A program made the position numbers and the translations under genes. The notes beneath the pieces were generated by a model, which saw only the letters and a list, made by a program, of their open reading frames with translations, was not told where the DNA came from and did no database searches. Below are positions 9,957 to 21,333 of a stretch of DNA of 64,000 nucleotides, piece after piece; position 1 is the first letter of the stretch; each line of letters starts with the position of its first letter. This DNA is from Clitopilus passeckerianus (lineage: Eukaryota > Basidiomycota > Agaricomycetes > Agaricales > Entolomataceae): positions 1,178,001-1,242,000 of the forward strand of contig CALYLX010000136.1 of NCBI GenBank assembly GCA_944990035.1, in the 5' to 3' direction.

Positions 9957-11216
9957 TTTTTTTTTTTGGTCAAAGCACTATGCCTCTGGAGGGGGCGTCT
10001 GACAATTTATATTCTGGTGCCCAATTGCAGTCCAGTTGCAAGTACCCAAATATATGCATTGTATACTAATATAAGTAAAACCGTGTTTGTTGAGTGAACT
10101 ACATATACTGTATACGAGGTGCACTAAAGAGCAAGCTAGGGTGGCCCCCAAGAATAAATCTAGCAATAAGTATGGTAGCGCACAGCACCCCGCAGAAGCA
10201 GCAAGAACCCTGTAAACTAGGCTTGCCGCTATATACATAAAGGATGCAGCACTGACGCCTATCCATGGAAGTCCATGCTAGACGCTGTGGCTTGCTCTCT
10301 TCAAACAAATTGGTGTGCGCCAGGCACCCAGACAAGGTGTGGTGTGCGCATTGGACATACCAACATAACAAAGCCAAGGCCCATCCTTGATGTGTGTGGG
10401 CCTTAGAGAAGCACCTTTGTGTGTAAGGCGCAAGAAGTTGTTGCCAGAGTAAGAAGGCTGCTGCAGCAGACAAGTTCACTCGTGCAGCATTCTGTCAGAG
10501 GCACGTTTCCAGGCATACCCAAGAGATGTCTGGGGTTTGTTACCAGCACCCGCACACAGGCCAGAGGCTGCCAGGTAAGCACAGTAATGAATGTCCCCGT
10601 TGAGTCTAAAAGGGACATGTATGAAATGGATCCACCTAGCAGCATCACTCAATAACCAAGCATGTAGTTTGGAGCAAATGGACAGCAAATGCCCTTGCCC
10701 GGAATATAAAAATGGGTCCAAGGCCAAATGGATGGCCCTAGTCAAGTCCGAGAGCACAACTATCTTGTCACAGTTGTTGCATGCGACAGCCTTGCTGATA
10801 GACAAGCCAATAGCTGTGAGGTCAGCATTGTCAGAGAGGACTTTGCCTGACACCATAGTATATTCTTCTGGCCCAAAGTTGCCATGAAGGAGGGAACAGG
10901 CAGCAGCCACTTAATGCTTTCCTGCTTTTGGGTACAAATGCATCAGCTGCTACCAATACTATAGTGTCAAACAGATCTGCATCCGCGCAAATCACATTCA
11001 AGTGAACATGGCAAAAATCAAGGGCATTCTTAGACGCAGCAATGATGGTGTCAAATATAATCTTGCTAGAGTGCGTGTCCAACAAGCAAAGCTCTGGGAC
11101 TGCTTCGCATGGGCAGAATTGAGAGGTTCAGAAGACAAGAGCATAGTAATAGCAAGGGGGATCTTGTGTTCAAACAGTCTCATCACTGGCACCAGATAGA
11201 GTGCGGAGAGAAGAGG
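9957..11216 (-). mobile_element. LINE family I, minus copy, internally deleted
   Basis: Starts on the left with poly(T), then the family I 3' UTR. ORF2 sequence follows but with at least two internal deletions. One near 10345 removes the C-terminal zinc finger. One near 11130 joins RT (LVPVMRLFEHKIP) directly to the RNase H spacer (SEPLNS), removing the YVDDG region. An RNase H-like segment (SLLHGNFGPEEYTM, VVLSDLTRAIHL) remains at about 10476-10910. It meets a plus-oriented family I copy head-to-head at 11216/11217. Confidence 0.82.
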
Positions 11217-11520
11217 AGGCGATTGCTACTACCAACAAGTGTTCATAGGATCTTATGTGCTAGGCCAAACAGTGCCAGCTCCCTACACATAAAGCAATTC
11301 ACCACAAGGGTGAACCCTGCAATTTTTTTGAGTCATTATGGGCTGCTCTTGACTCAACATACAACTCGGCGTCTGACCGCCCTGTCAACCCTTCTGTGCT
11401 TGATGGTGTGCCCCAGTCTTCTCCACGGAAGTGGTGGGACTTTGGCATCAATGAACTCAGAGAAGAGCTTGCAAAGAGCTCAAACACTTCTGCTCCTGGC
11501 CCCAATCACCTCACATGGTA

Positions 11521-13127
11521 CAGTGGGCAACAAAATCTTTCCAATGTTTGCTACTTTTTCAGAGATTACTTAATAACTCAGAAAGTAAAATAGGTAAAAT
11601 CTTCAAAATAATACATAGTATAGTTTGACATCCTAGCTTGAATCTGACATAAGCCTGAGGCTGTGCAACCACTTTTAGAAGTTGTTTCACACACTGCAAA
11701 GTGGTCACTCATTGGAAAGGTTTTGTTGCCGGCATTTATAAAAACAGAAATACATAAATATTAATATTTGGTCCACTCTCCTTTGGCCTTCATCACTGCC
11801 TCAAGTCTCCTAGGCATAGACTCTATTAAATTCTGGCACACCTCTGCTGGTATAGCATCCCAAACAATCTGTATCCGCTCCCAAAGTTGAAAAATCCCAG
11901 TAGGTGGCTCTGGATACTTTTTCAGCTCATTCTTGACATGAACCCAAAGATGTTCAATAGGGTTGAGGTCAGGAGAGTGTGCTGGCCATATAAGAACATC
12001 AATATCATGGTCCTCAAACCACTCCCGGGCCGTTCTGCTAGTGTGCTTGGAGTCGTTATCCTGCTGAAAAAGGATGTCATGGTGTTTGAGCTTGTAGTAC
12101 TTGAAGGTTTGTTGGAGTTCATCATCTAGAATTCTTGTGTAAAGGTCAGCATCCATGTTACCTTCAATCCTGGTAGCATATCCAACCCCCTTCCAGCCCA
12201 TACAGCCCCACACCATAATACTTCCACCACCATACTTTCTGGTCTCCTTAACCGTCCGCTTGCTAAGCCCCTCATTCTTGTCCTTCCACACCATTTCTCT
12301 CCCATCTGACCCAAAACGGTTTATTTTAGTCTCATCAGACCACCAGACCCTCTTCCAGTCCTCTATAGTCCACTCTGCATGCCTCTCTGCAAATTCCAGT
12401 CGAGCCTTTTTATGCGCTTTGGTAAGTGCAGGGCGTTCCCTCTTTACCACAGCCTTCCAACCAGTATTTTTGAGGTGCCTGCGTACTGTCTGAGGTGTAA
12501 CAGAGTTGTTGGTAATATTTTGAAGAACTCTGGCTGCGTCAACGGCTGTGGAAATCTTGCCCATACGCATATTTAATTTGGTGTATTCAATGTTGGCAAG
12601 AGTAAGCTTGGAGGGATGGCCTCCAGAGGACTTGACAAGGTGTGGGCGGTGTTGTTTACGTATTCTGCTAATAGAAGCAAGACCTATTCCAGTTTCTGTA
12701 TGGATAGTTGCACCAGAAATGCCAGAGTCAAGCAGTTCAAGGATGCAGGTTGTTTGCGTGTTGGTAAGAGGTTGCATGGTGCAGTGGTGGGGATCTAATG
12801 GTCAGGACAGCTGCTTATATAGACACTTGGTACCCTGGTCACATGACCTTGTTGATTACAATCAACAAAGTTGAGTATCATGTGGCTTATTAGCTAAACA
12901 TTGGTTGTGTAAGCAGCAGCAACAAAATCTTTCCAATAAGTGACCACTTTACAGTGTATGAAACAACATTTAAAAGCGGTTGCACAGCCTCAGGCTTATG
13001 TCAGATTCAAGCCAAGATATCAAACTATACTATATATTATTTCAAAGATTTTACCTATTTTACTTTCTTAGTTATTAAGTGATCTCTGAAAAAGTAGCAA
13101 ACATTGGAAAGGTTTTGTTGCCCACTG
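11521..13127 (-). mobile_element. Tc1 element, subfamily D (1607 bp)
   Basis: Starts CAGTGGGCAACAAAATC, ends with the inverse, TA at 11519-11520 and 13128-13129. Inverted repeats 11521-11729 and 12919-13127 are 209 bp each, mirror-ended around CTTTCCAAT. The LINE reading frame rejoins across the site. The promoter module (CATGTGAC, TTGTTGATTACAATCAACAA) lies at about 12840-12870 upstream of an intact transposase. Confidence 0.95.
11761..12777 (-). CDS. Intact Tc1 (DD34E) transposase, copy D, 338 aa
   Basis: The frame runs from ATG 12777 to the stop at 11761 with no interruption. The DNA-binding region occupies residues 1 to about 110 (GIGLASISRIR in the first helix-turn-helix, SVTPQTVRRHL in the second). 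The catalytic residues are D148 (WSDETKINRFG), D240 (FQQDND) and E275 (LNPIEHLW), spaced DD34E. GGGSIMVWGCMGW is at 183-195. It ends in IESMPRRLEAVMKAKGEWTKY-type sequence, like copies A and B. With matching inverted repeats on both sides, this copy looks potentially autonomous; activity is inferred. Confidence 0.95.
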   Translation of the reverse strand: MQPLTNTQTTCILELLDSGISGATIHTETGIGLASISRIRKQHRPHLVKSSGGHPSKLTLANIEYTKLNMRMGKISTAVDAARVLQNITNNSVTPQTVRRHLKNTGWKAVVKRERPALTKAHKKARLEFAERHAEWTIEDWKRVWWSDETKINRFGSDGREMVWKDKNEGLSKRTVKETRKYGGGSIMVWGCMGWKGVGYATRIEGNMDADLYTRILDDELQQTFKYYKLKHHDILFQQDNDSKHTSRTAREWFEDHDIDVLIWPAHSPDLNPIEHLWVHVKNELKKYPEPPTGIFQLWERIQIVWDAIPAEVCQNLIESMPRRLEAVMKAKGEWTKY

Positions 13128-14840
13128 TATTAGCTCAAACGCCTGGTTGCTAACGCTGCAATCACAACCAAATTTGTTGAGATTGCCAATGCCTGCTGTC
13201 ATGTTAGACATTGGCCTTCTCACTTCAAGAAGTCACATTCTGCCATTGTCCCTAAGCCTGGCAAACTGCACTACTCTACTTCCAAGATGTTTCACCATAT
13301 TGTGTTGCTTAACATGCTGGGAAAACACTTTGAAAAAATACTTGCAAACAGAATGCAGTTTGAAGCACAGAAATTTGGTGTCTTCCACTCCAACTAGTTT
13401 AGGGGCGTACGCCAGCACTCTATTAAAGATGCGGGTGTTTATCTCACATCGTCAAAGCTTATTGGGCTAGAGGGTTGAAGACAAGTGTGGTCGCATTTGA
13501 CCTTGCTCAGTTCTTCTCCTCTTTCAACTATGACATGCTTCTACACATACTACGCAGATTAGGCTTTGTAGCAAAAGTCTGCAACTTCTTTGCATCATAC
13601 CTTGTTAGAAGATACACATTTTACAGCTGGAACAGTGAAGAGTCCAGCAAATACTCTGCAGATGTTGGTGTTGGCCAGGGATCTGCTCTATCTCCTCATC
13701 TCTCTGTACTCTATCTGGTGCCAGTGATGAGACTGTTCGAACACAGGATTACTCCTGCCACTACCACACTTATGTCATATGTGGATGATGGTTCTTTTAT
13801 TGTCCAGTTGCCATCCTTTGGGCAGAACATTACCCTACTCCAACAAGCATACTCTGTCATCACAGAGCTTGTTACTGCACTTGGCCTCGTCTTGAAGTAT
13901 GATAAGACAGAGGTTTTCCATTTCTCTTGCAAGCACAACAATGTCAATCCTGTTATGGATTTAGGCTTTGCTCCTTACACTGGCAACTCGCTGCTTCAAC
14001 CCAAGAGTGTTTGGCGCTACCTGGGCTTCTACTTTGACCGGTCGCTGTCATTCAGCCACCATGTCAAATACTACTCTACCAAGGCACTGATCACTATTAA
14101 GACAATGATCATGCTTTAATTGGCACCCTAATGGGCAACCACCCTATGCTATCACTAATTAGTAACAAGCACCAGTGGTATGAGGGGACAATATGTCTCC
14201 CCTCATCCCTTTCCAACTTGTCACACCATGCGCACAGCAACTTGCTCTCCACCATTGTGGACTTCAATGTGCACGCTATGCACATTTCTGAACTCTTCAA
14301 TTCTGTCCATGCAAAGGCAGTCCTAGGCCTTCACCTGCTGGATATGTACTTTAACAGGATTTTGTTCAACACTATTATTACTGCATCTAAAGATACCCTT
14401 GATTCTCGTCGTATTCATTTGAATGTGATTCGTGCGGATGCAGATCTGTCTGACACTACTGTGTTGCTAGCAGCTGATGTGTCTGTTCCCCAAAGCAGGA
14501 AGCACCAAGTGGTCGCTGCCTGCTTTCCCCTTCATGATGCTTTTGGATCCAAAGAATATACTATGGCATTAGGCAGAGCTCTCTCTGACGATGCTAAACT
14601 TGCAGCCATTAACTTGTCTATAAGCAAGGCTGTGTTGCACACTAACTGTGACAAAATAGTGGTGCTCTTAGACTTGACTAAGGCCATCTGCTTGGCCTTG
14701 GATCCGTCTCTCCACTCGGAGCAAAGACACTCACTTTTTTTTTTTTTTCATCAGAGCCCTATGCCCCCAGAGGGGGCGTTTGACAATTTATATTTCAGTG
14801 CCTGATCGCAGTCTGGTCGCAAGTACCTAAATACATGCAT

Positions 14841-14936
14841 TGTACACTAACGTAAGTAAACCATGTACACTAACGTAAGTAAACCATGTTCACTGTGTTC
14901 ATTAAGTAAACCATGTTCACTGTGTTCATTAAGTGA
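14841..14936. repeat. Two adjacent tandem duplications in a LINE 3' UTR
   Basis: A 23-bp unit beginning TGTACACTAACGTAAG occurs twice (14841-14863, 14864-14886). It is followed by a 27-bp unit beginning TGTTCACTGTGTTCATTAAG, also twice. Other family I copies have a single, shorter version. Confidence 0.85.
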
Positions 14937-15365
14937 ACTACACTGTATACGAGGTGCAACAAAGAGCAAGCTAGGGTAGCCCTCAAGGATAGATCTATCA
15001 ATGAGTATAGTAGCATGCAACACCTCGCAGAAGCGGTGAGAACCCTAGAGGCCAGGCCCGCCACTATATGAAGGGTGGAGCACTGACGTCTATGTATGGA
15101 AAAGCATGCTAGACACTTCAGCTTGTTCTCTACAAATAAATTGATGTGCATCCAGCACCCAGACAAGGTCGTCCAGGTGCGGTGGTGCAATGGAGCCTGT
15201 TACAGGCATTCATCGGCGGTGTCCTCTGTCAGCAGGACGAACAGTGCAAGTATAGGTGGGGGCCTTGTCAGGGGGGCCACGTCGCCATGTCTTCCTGGCT
15301 TTAGGAAATAGTGGTGGAGGGTATTGCAATGGGAATGCAAAAGCGGCAGGATTGTTCTCAAGGAA

Positions 15366-15944
15366 TGTAAGGACCCGATTATTCTTGGATAGACAAGACC
15401 TTCTGAGAGATCCCACTAGGCAGGTATGCAGGAAGTAACCGGAGTTTTGGGGGGGTTTATGGGTTGTAGGATCTTCTAGAGGGTCTTGGGAGCGGTGGAA
15501 TACAAAGGGAAATAGCCTAACACTATATCTGGGGGTCTATTGGGTGTTCTAGATAGTTTACAGTGTGCCAAAGCGAAGGTAGAAGACCTCCAATGCTGTG
15601 ACTGTGCAGAAAAGCGAGAGAAGAGAAAAGAGACAAAGACAAGACAGGTGGGTTTACTAGTATATCAAGGCTAAGGAAATACAATGTCTAGAGGTGGTAT
15701 ATACATATACTGTAGAATACTCTACTAGAGGCCATATGAGTCAGTAAGAGTCAGGGAGGTAAGTGAGTCAGATAGAGTCATGGGGGGACAGTTGGGGGAC
15801 AACCAAGAACGGTGCATGACTGTGCATCGCTAGGGGGTAACCAGGGAGTCCATGGATACATGGATACATGATTCTAGGCGAAATGCGGGGGTTCTAGAGC
15901 GATGGAGATCAATGTAGGAACTTTCTAAGGGTTGGGTCATGACA
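15366..15944. mobile_element. Solo LTR of a second LTR-retrotransposon family (579 bp)
   Basis: Starts TGTAAGGACCC and ends GGGTCATGACA, the TG...CA ends and imperfect terminal inverted repeat expected of an LTR. It is flanked by the 5-bp target duplication AGGAA (15361-15365, 15945-15949) inside LINE ORF2. No internal region is present in the window, so the family cannot be assigned. It contains two TGAGTCA motifs (15737-15743, 15764-15770) and a TATATACATATAC stretch near 15700. Confidence 0.85.
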
Positions 15945-16100
15945 AGGAAGAACAAGAAAGATGACAGCTTCTGGCGCAAGCGCCGGTTAGGCCGTGATTG
16001 GAAGTGCATACACTGGTAGAGGATATGTTTCCTCGTTTCCAGTATGTGCCAATTGCAAGCACATGCTGTCTTCCCGTCTAGGTTGAAGCATGCCCGGAAT

Positions 16101-17072
16101 TCACCAATGGGTGCATGACCCAAGACTATGCACATTGGAGGAACTAACACGATAAAGCCAAAGCCCACTCTTGATATGTGTGGGCCTTAGGGAAGCACCT
16201 TTCTGTGTAAGGTGCAAGAAATTGTTGCCAGAGTAAGAAGGCTGCTGCAGCAGACAAGTCCACTCGTGCAGCATTCTGTCAGAGGCATGTTTCTGGGCAC
16301 ACCCAAGGGATGTCCAGGGCTTGTTACCAGCACCCACAAGCAAGCCAGAGGCTGCCAAGTGAGCGCAGTTATGAATGTCCCAGTTGAGTCTTGAGGGGAC
16401 ATAGACAAAGTGCATGCATCTAGCAGTGTCATCCGATAACCAAGTGCGTAGTTTGGAGCAGATGGACAGTGAGTGTCCTTGCCCCAAGTGCAGAGATGGG
16501 TCTAAGGCCAGACAGATGGCTTTAGTCGAGTCCAAGAGCACAGCAATCTTGTCACAGTTGTCGTGCATGACAGCCTTGCTGATAGACAGGTCAATGGCTA
16601 CAAGTTTGGCATCATCAGAGAGAGCCCTTCCCGATGCCATAGTGTACTCTTCAGGCCCAAAGGCACTATGAAGAAGGGAGCAAGCAGCAACTGCTTGGTG
16701 CTTCCTGCTTTTGGGAACAGATGCATCAGCTGCAACCAACACCATAGTGTCAGACATATCTGCATCTGCACCAATCACATCCAAATAGGTGCAACAAAAG
16801 TCAAGGGCATCCTTGGATACAGCAATGATGGTCTCAAATATAACCCTGCTAGAGTGCATGTCCAACAAGCGAAGGCCTGGGATTGCCTCTGCATGCACAG
16901 AATTGAGAGGTTCAGAGATGCACACAGTGTGTGCATCAGAATCCACAACTGTGGAGAGCAAGTTGCCGCGCACTCGACACAACAGGTTGGAAAGAGATGA
17001 GGGAAGACGCATTGTTCTCTCATACAGCTGGTGCTTGTCACTAATAAGTGACAGCGTAGGATGGTTGCCCAT
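16101..17072 (-). pseudogene. RNase H part of a family I ORF2
   Basis: Encodes the RNase H domain with VLVAADASVPKSRKHQAVAA, LVAIDLSISKAV, VLLDSTKAICLAL and YVPSRLNWDIHNCAHLAA. These are the D-E-D-D type positions seen in the intact copy. Frame is lost near 16101 before the C-terminal zinc finger and again near 17072, where the RT thumb continues in another frame. Confidence 0.8.
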
Positions 17073-17282
17073 TAGGGTGCCAATGCGTGCCTAGCTGTGC
17101 TTGACCAGTTTTCTGATGTGCAAATAAATGGGCGGGAGGCTAGCAATAGACTCAGTCCCCCCTCCCAGCGATGTGCCAAAGGCGCCAGTGATCCATCTGG
17201 CAGCCCTGTGTTGCATGGAGTGCAAGTGCGACATGGCGGTTTTGCATCTTGCACCTTTGTAGAACCAGAGACCTACACCATA

Positions 17283-18771
17283 CAGTGGGCAACAAAACCC
17301 TTCCAATGTTTGCTACTTTTCCAAAGATGTGTTAATATGTAGCTAATGAAATAAATTATGCAAAATCTTGAAAATAATATATATCATCGTTCAATCTCTT
17401 GGCTTGATGCTGACATGACCCTGAGGCTGTGCTTCCACTTTTAGCAGGTGTTTCACACAGTACAAGGTGGTAAGTTCTGGCACACCTCTGCTGGAATCTC
17501 ATTCCAAACCTTCTCTACCCTTGCCCAAAGCTCTAATACTCCATTAGATGGAGAATTATACTTGCTAAGCTCTTTTTTGACATGAACCCAAAGATGTTCA
17601 ATAGGGTTCATATCAGGAGAGTTTGCTGGCCAGATTAGAACCTTTATTTTGTGGTGTTTAAACCATTCCTTGGCCATGTTGCTGGTGTGCTTGGGGTCAT
17701 TGTCCTGCTGAAAAATCATATCCTTCACTTTTACCTTATAGTACTTTAGGCTAGCCTGAAGTTCCTCCTCCAGGATTGAAGTGTAAAGGACCTTGTCCAT
17801 AGTACCTTCAATTCTGGTAGCATATCCAACCCCATCCCATCCCATACAGCCCCATATCATAATATTTCCTCCTCCAAATTTCCGGGTTTCTTTGACGCGT
17901 CGCTTGTTAAGCCCCTCCTCCTTCCCTGCCCACACTCTCTCATTCCCATCTGCCCCAAACCGGTTGATTTTAGTCTCATCAGACCAATAGACCTTCTTCC
18001 AATCATTTACAGTTCACTCCTTATGCCTCTCTGCAAACTCCTTCCGTGCACGAATATGCTTCCGGTCAAGTGCAGGTCGTTTCACCTTTCTAAAGGACTT
18101 CCAACCAGTGTTTTTGAGGCCCCTGCGTACTATCTGAGGTGTGACAGTTGTGTTGGTAATATCTTGAAGAACTCTAGCAGCTTGGACAGCTGTAGAAATC
18201 TTGCTCATGTGCATATTGAGTTTTGTGTATTCAATGTTGGCAGGCGTAAGCTTAGGAGGACAGCCACCAGATGACTTGGGAAGGTGAGAACAGTGCTTAT
18301 CACGTATTCTGCTAATAGAAGCAAGGCCAATACCAGTCTTTTTATGAATATGAGTGGCAGAGAAGCCAGTATGAAGCAGTTCAATGACACGGGTAGTCTG
18401 AGCTTTGGTGAGAGCATGCATGATGGGTTGGGGGCAAAGCAGCACTTGGGTCAGCTGTATATATAGTGTACTGACACTCTAGTCACATGACCTTGTTGAC
18501 TACAATCAACAAACTCGAGTATCATGTGACTTATCACATGATTACTAGATTCAAAACACCTAGCAACAAAACCCTTCAAATGGGTCACCACCTTGTACTG
18601 TGTGAAACACCTGCTAAAAGTGGAAGTACAGCCTCAGAGTTATGTCAGCATCAAGCCAAGAGATTGAACTATGATATATATTATTTTCAAGATTTTGCAT
18701 AATTTATTTCATTAGCTATTAACACATCTTTGGAAAAGTAGCAAACATTGGAAGGGTTTTGTTGCCCACTG
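17283..18771 (-). mobile_element. Tc1 element, subfamily A, copy E (1489 bp, deleted)
   Basis: TA at 17281-17282 and 18772-18773, ends as in copy A. An internal deletion at about 17470 joins the left inverted repeat to the transposase gene, removing the inner end of the repeat and the last roughly 25 codons. The promoter module is complete at 18480-18545. Confidence 0.93.
17453..18421 (-). pseudogene. Tc1 transposase of copy E, truncated
   Basis: ATG 18421. The DNA-binding half is open to about 18014, where TGG has become TGA (RHKE-stop). The frame then continues unshifted through WSDETKINRFG, the glycine box, FQQDND and PIEHLW to EVCQNL, where the internal deletion removes the C terminus. 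One nonsense codon plus one deletion inactivate it. Confidence 0.9.
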
Positions 18772-18810
18772 TATGTAGCGACTGGGAGGACGCATGCACG
18801 GTAGAGCAGC

Positions 18811-19295
18811 TGTTAAGGCAGAGCCTAACAACTTAGGTAACACTGTTTACGCTCAATGTCTTTGATAAACAAAGACAGAGATTTGTCAGCAGCTGCGGCT
18901 GTACTGAAGATCTGGTGAGATTGACGAAGCAAGAGACTTAAAGGTGAAGTAGAAAACTAAGCAGTTAGGTAGATTGCCTAGGCCAAGCTGAGGAGCCTTG
19001 ACCAAATGGTACAGGTTTATATACCTATCTAGTAGTTCTAAATATAGCGCATGCGCAGCATGCTGAGTAAGTAATGAGTCATGCGCAGCATGATAAGTAA
19101 GTACATGAGTCAGTATGACTCGATGTGAGTCAGAAAGAGTCAGTTGAGGTATAAGTCTCTCACGATTGTGAGAGATGCAGAGTAAGCATGGAAAAAGATG
19201 AGAAATGCGCAGTAATACGCAGCATATGTGAGTAATTGTGCATAGATAAGCGGGCCAGGGTATGTAAGAAGAAACATGTAAGCAAAATCATAACA
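18811..19295. mobile_element. Solo LTR of the chromovirus family (485 bp)
   Basis: Starts TGTTAAGGCAGAG and ends AAATCATAACA, exactly the 485-bp length of the LTRs at 25482 and 32219. It is flanked by the 5-bp target duplication GCAGC (18806-18810, 19296-19300). It differs from those LTRs at scattered sites, so it is an older insertion that lost its interior by LTR-LTR recombination. Confidence 0.95.
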
Positions 19296-19402
19296 GCAGC
19301 CGCTTCTGAAAAGGAGTGATTCCCTTTGACGAGTTACCAAGCATGATCATTGCCTTGACAGTGGTCAGAGCCTTGGTGGAGTAATACTTGACATGGTGAC
19401 GG

Positions 19403-20161
19403 TCAAAGTAGAAGCCTAAGTAGCACCAAATGCTCTTGGGTTGAAGTGGCAAGTTGCCAGTGTGTGGAGCAAAGCCCAAGGAAGAACTGAGCAAGGTCAA
19501 ATGCGACCACACTTGTCTTCAACCCCCTAGCCCAGCCAGCTTTGACGATGTGAGTGAGATAGGCACCCACATCTTTAGTAGAGTGTTGGCGCACACCTCC
19601 AAACCGGTTGGGGTAAAATATGCTGAACTTCTGTGCTTCAAACTGCATCCTGTTTGCAAGCATCTTTTCAAAGAGTTTCCCCAGCGTGTTGAGCACCACA
19701 ATGGGGCAGAACATCTTGGGAGTTGAATAGTGCAGCTTGCCAGACTTGGGGACAACAGCCGAGCGCAATTCTTTAAAGTGAGAAGGCCAGTGACCAACCC
19801 GGAGGCAGGCATTGGCAATCTCAACAAATTTGATTGCAATGACAGTGTCAGCAACCAAGGATTTGAGCTGATACCATGTGAGATGATCAGGACCTGGAGC
19901 AAAAGTGTTTGAGCACTTTGCAAGTTCTTCTCTAAGCTCATTGACACCAAAGTCCCACCACTCACACGGAGGAGACTGAGGTACATTATCAAGCACAGAG
20001 GGGTCAACCGAGCGGTCAAAGGTTGAGTTGTATGTGGAATCAAGAGCAGCCCAGAGTGACTCGAGGGAATTACAAGGTTGAATTGCTTCACGTGTAGGGA
20101 GCTGGCGCTGCTTGGCCCAGCGCATTAGATCCCATGGACGCTTATTAGTAGTAGCAATCAT
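19403..20161 (-). pseudogene. Linker and RT N-terminal part of a family I ORF2
   Basis: Open for 252 codons: NKRPWDLMRWAKQ, NTFAPGPDHLTWYQL, LNTLGKLFEKMLANRMQFE, then AFDLAQFF. It jumps by deletion into a segment normally 150 residues later and out of frame. No YVDDG. Confidence 0.8.
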
Positions 20162-20511
20162 CTAGATCCTACTATCAAAGAACTTGCACTTGGCCACCTT
20201 GGTGGTCCTGCAGAATGCCTTGTAATTAGCGACCACCTTGGAAGCATGATACTGTATACTCTGACAGCCTCAGAGCATTCAACATTCCACCAAGACTTTA
20301 ACTTGGCGGTAATGCAAGCAGTCTTTGAGTTGTTGTCTCAAGACTGTTTAATAGCAGTTGCAACGGCGCCAGTGCAGTGTTTGATTGCTTCTGCAGTTGT
20401 GAGACCAGATGTGTCCAGTGCATGCAAAGAAGAGAACAGTTCCTTGAGGAACTCTTCCTCTTGCTCACTTTTTTTTGGCAAAGTGATTTGCTCAGCAGCC
20501 AGCTGCACAGG

Positions 20512-21216
20512 CTAGATAGGGAGTGCAATAGTAAGCGAAGCATAGTCAGAGGGCCTTTTCCACTGCGTGACTACGCTGTGTGAGGTCCCTGCAGTAGGCC
20601 CCACAGGGAGAAAGAAGAGGTCAATAACTGACGGCCTAAGGCTGCCAGCATGTGAGAAATGAGTAGGACTACATTCTGGTAGAACACTGACCTCTAAGCC
20701 CAGGTCAAGTGCAACATCACACAATTCAGTCGCAACATGATTTGTTGAGTCATAGTCCAGATCCCAGACTGATGATTTGCAGTTGAAGTCCTCTGCCATC
20801 CAAAGCATGCTAGGGAGGCGAGGGGCATTGTCACACAGCCAGCGAATGGCAGTACCATCCCCTGGGCTAAAGTAGACATTGGCAAAGTGTAGTTGGGTGC
20901 CAGTGCTCCCATACAGTGTTGTGACTGACACATTGTTGTGGTTGGCAGGGTCAGTGTGAAATGCAGGCCGCATGCCTGCAAGATGCTTATGCACAAATGT
21001 TATAACAGGTAGGCGGTCAGTATCAGATGCTGGACGTCTACACATGACTAGCCAGTCTAAATGAGTGGGTGCACCAATCACTGCCTCTCCCTCAGGATTG
21101 GTAGTGGACACAGTGTGACGAATGAGCTGCCATGGAGGCTCTTGCAGCAGAATCACGTCTGCGTCATTCTTACTTTCCTCTAGAAGCACACCAACCAGAT
21201 CATAATTTCTATTCAC
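20512..21216 (-). pseudogene. APE-type endonuclease part of a family I ORF2
   Basis: Encodes NRNYDLV, VILLQEPPW, the long middle part with FANVYFSPGDG, a decayed AEDFNCKSS (AGDFN in the intact copy), SVIDLFFLPVG and a changed SDYASL in place of SDHAPL. Loss of that histidine would abolish catalysis. A stop follows at 20512. Confidence 0.82.
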
Positions 21217-21333
21217 ATTCTATGAAAAAAAGCAGAGAGTATGTACATGATTGTATCACATAAAGTAATACTATGTGTGGGCAGTGTGTTCACCCCGACC
21301 AATCTGAATTGGTCTACTCCTGGGTGGTAGTAC

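Larger units (their letters stand above)
11217..14734 (+). mobile_element. LINE family I, plus copy, interrupted by Tc1 copy D
   Basis: Plus-strand ORF2 sequence from the EN-RT linker (WWDFGINELREEL, NTSAPGPNHLTWY). It is broken at TA 11519-11520 by Tc1 copy D and resumes at 13128. Recognisable are FEKILANRMQFEAQKF, the RT palm (13475-14119, AFDLAQFF and YVDDGS), then a deletion near 14118, then RNase H (14131-14734). Stops and shifts make it a relic. It ends where the next LINE's poly(T) begins. Confidence 0.85.
14735..21333 (-). mobile_element. Long LINE family I, minus copy, carrying three later insertions
   Basis: Poly(T) at 14735, 3' UTR, then ORF2 in reverse up to its start near 21220 and the very end of ORF1. 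Inside it are a 579-bp solo LTR (15366-15944), Tc1 copy E (17283-18771) and a 485-bp solo LTR (18811-19295). The LINE sequence rejoins at each target duplication. ORF2 pieces: RNase H about 16101-17072, RT thumb 17072-17306 and 19296-19480, RT and linker 19403-20161, endonuclease 20512-21216. A deletion near 19480 removes the RT palm with the YVDDG box, fusing AFDLAQFF to a later segment. Confidence 0.85.
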
